From positions 1 through 8,417 of the forward strand of contig JAFGIA010000163.1 of assembly GCA_016929795.1 (NCBI GenBank): a stretch of 8,417 nucleotides of DNA, read 5' to 3'. Below the pieces are notes generated by a model. That model worked only from the letters and a program-made list of their open reading frames with translations. It did not search any database and was not told where the DNA came from. Positions 6,458 to 8,417 of this stretch are shown here, in pieces (position 1 is the first letter of the stretch; every line of letters starts with the position of its first letter). A program made the position numbers and the translations under genes. This stretch comes from Anaerolineae bacterium (lineage in GTDB: Bacteria > Chloroflexota > Anaerolineae > JAAYZQ01).

Positions 6458-6477
6458 GCAGCGATCGAGCAGCGATA
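6456..6477 (+). repeat. Short tandem direct repeat, two 11-nt units
   Basis: GAGCAGCGATC (6456-6466) is followed directly by GAGCAGCGATA (6467-6477). It begins at the SDR stop codon and lies in the 54-nt gap before the MoaF-like gene. Two units are too few to assign a role; slippage duplication or a tandem protein-binding site are both possible. Confidence 0.5.
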
Positions 6478-6511
6478 CTCATGACCATCACTTGTTGAGG
6501 AGAGGAGCACC

Positions 6512-7300
6512 ATGCCACAGGAAGAAGGCACAACAGATTACACGTACGAGGACTATGCATCGAAAGTGGCGATCAACCGCCTCCCCTCGACAGGGGCCTT
6601 GGTGGGTCAGACGTGCAAGATCGTGCTCGGCTCGGGGACATCCTTCCAGCTCGAGTTCCTGGATCGTTACGAGGTCCTCTGGCAAAGCGCCAACGAGCGC
6701 GGCACAGACTGGTGCGAGGTGGTGGAAGTGGCACCACACACCTATTTCATCGACATGACCTTTGCCCATCGGCCTCGTGAGTCGCAGACATTTATCGTGA
6801 ACGTAGACACACGCCGGGTGCTCGGGATTCGCACGATCCTGCGCGAGGGGGACGTAGGCAAGGAACCCCGGGCGGTGCACGAGTTCTGGCCCGGCGTGCT
6901 CGGCGATCCGGCCATTCCACCCACCGGGTACAAGCCGGCCCCCACGCGCGATCTCGTCGGCCTGCGCGGCGTCTATGACTATGGCCCCGAGCAGATCATG
7001 GAGCACATCTACCTGAACACCGAGCGTTACGTCTGGCAGGGCATCGTCGGGCCATTGCGCGGCCAGGGCGACGTCGATCACGCCAGCTATTACAAGTTCG
7101 ACGATCGTCAATACATCTTTTGCTTTCGCGAATTCGGCCTGCCCGTGTCCACCGTCTTCTTCTATGACTGGGAGCAGATGAGAAGCACAGGCAAGTTTTT
7201 TGCGCTTGGCGAGGACGGTTCCATCGCCAACACGCCGGCCGGCGCCCATATCCACTACCTGTCCATGGCCTTTTATCCTCTCCATTGGCAGCCCGTATAA
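6512..7300 (+). CDS. MoaF-like protein, two calycin-type domains
   Basis: 262 residues with no signal peptide or membrane segment, so cytoplasmic. The start follows AGGAGAGGAG (6498-6507) at 4 nt. It resembles the MoaF family across both halves. The N-terminal domain (about 28-110) has TCKIVLGSGTSFQLEF and YEVLWQS, then DWCEVVEVAPHTYFIDMTF and an SQTFIVNVDTRRVLGI strand pair. The C-terminal domain (about 147-257) has DLVGLRGVYDYGPEQIMEHI and YLNTERYVWQ, then GPLRG, YYKFDDRQYIFCFRE, RSTGKFF and GAHIHYLSMAFYP. The family is usually described as having a lipocalin-like barrel and has been linked to molybdenum cofactor synthesis, but that role is weakly supported. Here it sits between an SDR and a CoA-transferase, with a molybdo/tungsto-enzyme gene upstream. 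By eye the C-terminal half lines up with phenolic acid decarboxylases (Y155-x-Y157, E207), so a small-molecule enzyme is a real alternative. The function is unknown. Confidence 0.8.
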   Translation: MPQEEGTTDYTYEDYASKVAINRLPSTGALVGQTCKIVLGSGTSFQLEFLDRYEVLWQSANERGTDWCEVVEVAPHTYFIDMTFAHRPRESQTFIVNVDTRRVLGIRTILREGDVGKEPRAVHEFWPGVLGDPAIPPTGYKPAPTRDLVGLRGVYDYGPEQIMEHIYLNTERYVWQGIVGPLRGQGDVDHASYYKFDDRQYIFCFREFGLPVSTVFFYDWEQMRSTGKFFALGEDGSIANTPAGAHIHYLSMAFYPLHWQPV

Positions 7301-7338
7301 GAGGTCGAGGCTCAAAGGCAGAAAGGACGCGGATCATC

Positions 7339-8417
7339 ATGGCCGAAGGCACGTGGAAAGATTATCAAGAGAACAAGAACTCCAGGCCGTTGCCGTTGCA
7401 GGGCATCCGGGTGCTCGAGGTGTGCACGCTCGTGCTCGGCCCTTCCGGACCCGGTTTCCTGTCGCGACTGGGGGCAGAAGTGATCAAGTGCGAAATGCCG
7501 CCCCTGGGCGATACGCTGCGCAGCCTGGTCCCCTTTGGCTACTTTTTTAAAGAGCAGAGCACGTCTTTCTTCCGGCCCAATCCGAACAAGTACTGGCTGG
7601 GCCTCGATCTACACCGCCCCGAAGGGCAAGAGTTGTTTCTCGAGCTCGCAGCCGAGGCCGACATCATCGAAGAAAACCTGAGGCCTGGGGTGATGGAACG
7701 CTGGAACGTCGGCTACCGGCAGATCCAGGAGATCAACCCCGGCATTATCTATATCTCCAAGACCGGCTTTGGCCAGTGGGGCCAGTTCGCAAGGGAGAAC
7801 AGGCCCAGCAACGACGGCGCGGCCCAGGCCATGACCGGCTACTCGTCGGTGTCGAGCTTTCCGGGACAGCGGCCGGTCAAGAATCGATTGTACATCTGCG
7901 ACAGCTATGGCGCACTGCTGGGTGAGGTGGCCGTTCTGGCCGCCCTCCATTACCGGGATAGAACCGGAAAAGGGCAGTTCATCGAGCTGTCGCAGAGCGA
8001 GAGCATCATGCGGACCATGTCGTGGATCTGGCCCTATCAGCAGATCACGGGCGAGCCGGCCATGCCGGCGGGAAACAGGGATGTCTCGATCTGCCCGGCC
8101 GATACCTTCCGCTGCGTCGACGACACCTTCCTGGCACTGGCTGCACCCGACCCCGAAGAGTTCAGGGGGTTGTGTACCGCGATGGGCCGCCCCGAGTTGG
8201 CCGAGGATCCCAGGTTCAAGGAGCACCTGACCCGGCTGCAGGAGGAAAACGCGACCGAGATTCTGCGCATCATCGCCGCCTGGGTCAGAGCCAGGACGGC
8301 TGCGGAGGTCGAGGCGCTGGCCGAAAAGCACGGGTTTGCCGCGTCGCGTGTGCGCAACATCAAGCACGTGATAGAAGATGAGCACTTGCGGGCGCGCGGC
8401 TTTGTCACGGAGGTCGA
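7339..8417 (+). CDS. CoA-transferase family III (CaiB/BaiF), 3' truncated
   Basis: Members move CoA between an acyl-CoA donor and a free carboxylic acid through aspartyl-anhydride/thioester intermediates, in the cytoplasm. The frame opens at 7339 with AAAGGA (7322-7327) 11 nt upstream and runs off the window after 359 codons; full-length members are about 400 residues, so little is missing. Landmarks are LPLQGIRVLEV (18-28), SRLGAEVIKCEMPPLGDTLR (42-61), NKYWLGLDLHRPEGQELFLELAAEADIIEENLRPGVMERW split over 84-122, INPGIIYISKTGFGQWG (132-148), NDGAAQAMTG (158-167) with the expected catalytic Asp159, and ICDSYGALLGEVAVLAAL (186-203) followed by RTGKGQFIELS (208-218). It is the last visible gene of the run, 38 nt after the MoaF-like gene. 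It probably activates the imported acid; neither donor nor acceptor can be predicted. Confidence 0.93.
   Translation, partial: MAEGTWKDYQENKNSRPLPLQGIRVLEVCTLVLGPSGPGFLSRLGAEVIKCEMPPLGDTLRSLVPFGYFFKEQSTSFFRPNPNKYWLGLDLHRPEGQELFLELAAEADIIEENLRPGVMERWNVGYRQIQEINPGIIYISKTGFGQWGQFARENRPSNDGAAQAMTGYSSVSSFPGQRPVKNRLYICDSYGALLGEVAVLAALHYRDRTGKGQFIELSQSESIMRTMSWIWPYQQITGEPAMPAGNRDVSICPADTFRCVDDTFLALAAPDPEEFRGLCTAMGRPELAEDPRFKEHLTRLQEENATEILRIIAAWVRARTAAEVEALAEKHGFAASRVRNIKHVIEDEHLRARGFVTEV

Noticed and set aside
6488..7315. Minus-strand open frame (275 codons) opposite the MoaF-like gene
   Set aside because: The plus strand has a strong RBS and family motifs throughout both domains; the reverse frame shows no recognisable domain and arises from GC-rich codon bias.
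7609..8385. Minus-strand open frame (258 codons) opposite the CoA-transferase
   Set aside because: The plus strand encodes unmistakable class III CoA-transferase motifs including the catalytic Asp; the reverse frame has no family resemblance.

Overview
The window is a GC-rich bacterial segment with every supported gene on the + strand, and it is truncated inside a gene at both ends. The best guess for the host is a Chloroflexota member of the Anaerolineae/Caldilineae type. The main clue is the solute-binding lipoprotein, which has a twin-arginine leader, a lipobox cysteine and then a long Ala/Pro/Thr-only linker, a style common in that phylum. The aldehyde:ferredoxin oxidoreductase fragment suggests an anaerobic or facultatively anaerobic lifestyle. 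This assignment is an inference; no rRNA or phylogenetic marker is present.

Layout. 1-689: C-terminal part of a tungsten/molybdenum bis-pterin aldehyde:ferredoxin oxidoreductase (AOR). 690-888: a non-coding leader with several short hairpins and a start-stop AUG-UAG preceded by a strong Shine-Dalgarno-like stretch. 889-5617: a complete branched-chain-amino-acid-type (LivKHMGF, HAAT family) ABC importer, in the order binding lipoprotein, two permeases and two ATPases. A 172-nt spacer able to fold into a long imperfect hairpin separates the binding protein from the first permease. 5636-6457: a short-chain dehydrogenase/reductase (SDR) with a complete catalytic tetrad. 6512-7300: a two-domain MoaF-like protein. 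7339 to the end: a class III (CaiB/BaiF) CoA-transferase, cut off by the window end.

From LivH onward, gaps are 4, -14, 4, 18, 54 and 38 nt with no convincing terminator, so LivH through the CoA-transferase is probably one transcription unit. The binding protein, and perhaps the AOR gene, are probably upstream members. The most economical reading is a substrate-specific module: the importer brings in a small carboxylated or aromatic compound, the CoA-transferase activates it as a thioester, the SDR oxidises or reduces a hydroxyl/keto group, and the AOR interconverts an acid/aldehyde pair. The MoaF-like protein does an unknown job. By eye, its C-terminal half resembles the calycin-fold phenolic acid decarboxylases. 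The substrate cannot be read from the sequence.

The individual families are known. The parts least explained by routine annotation are the MoaF-like protein in this setting, the 2219-2340 hairpin between the binding-protein and permease genes, and the structured leader at 714-866.
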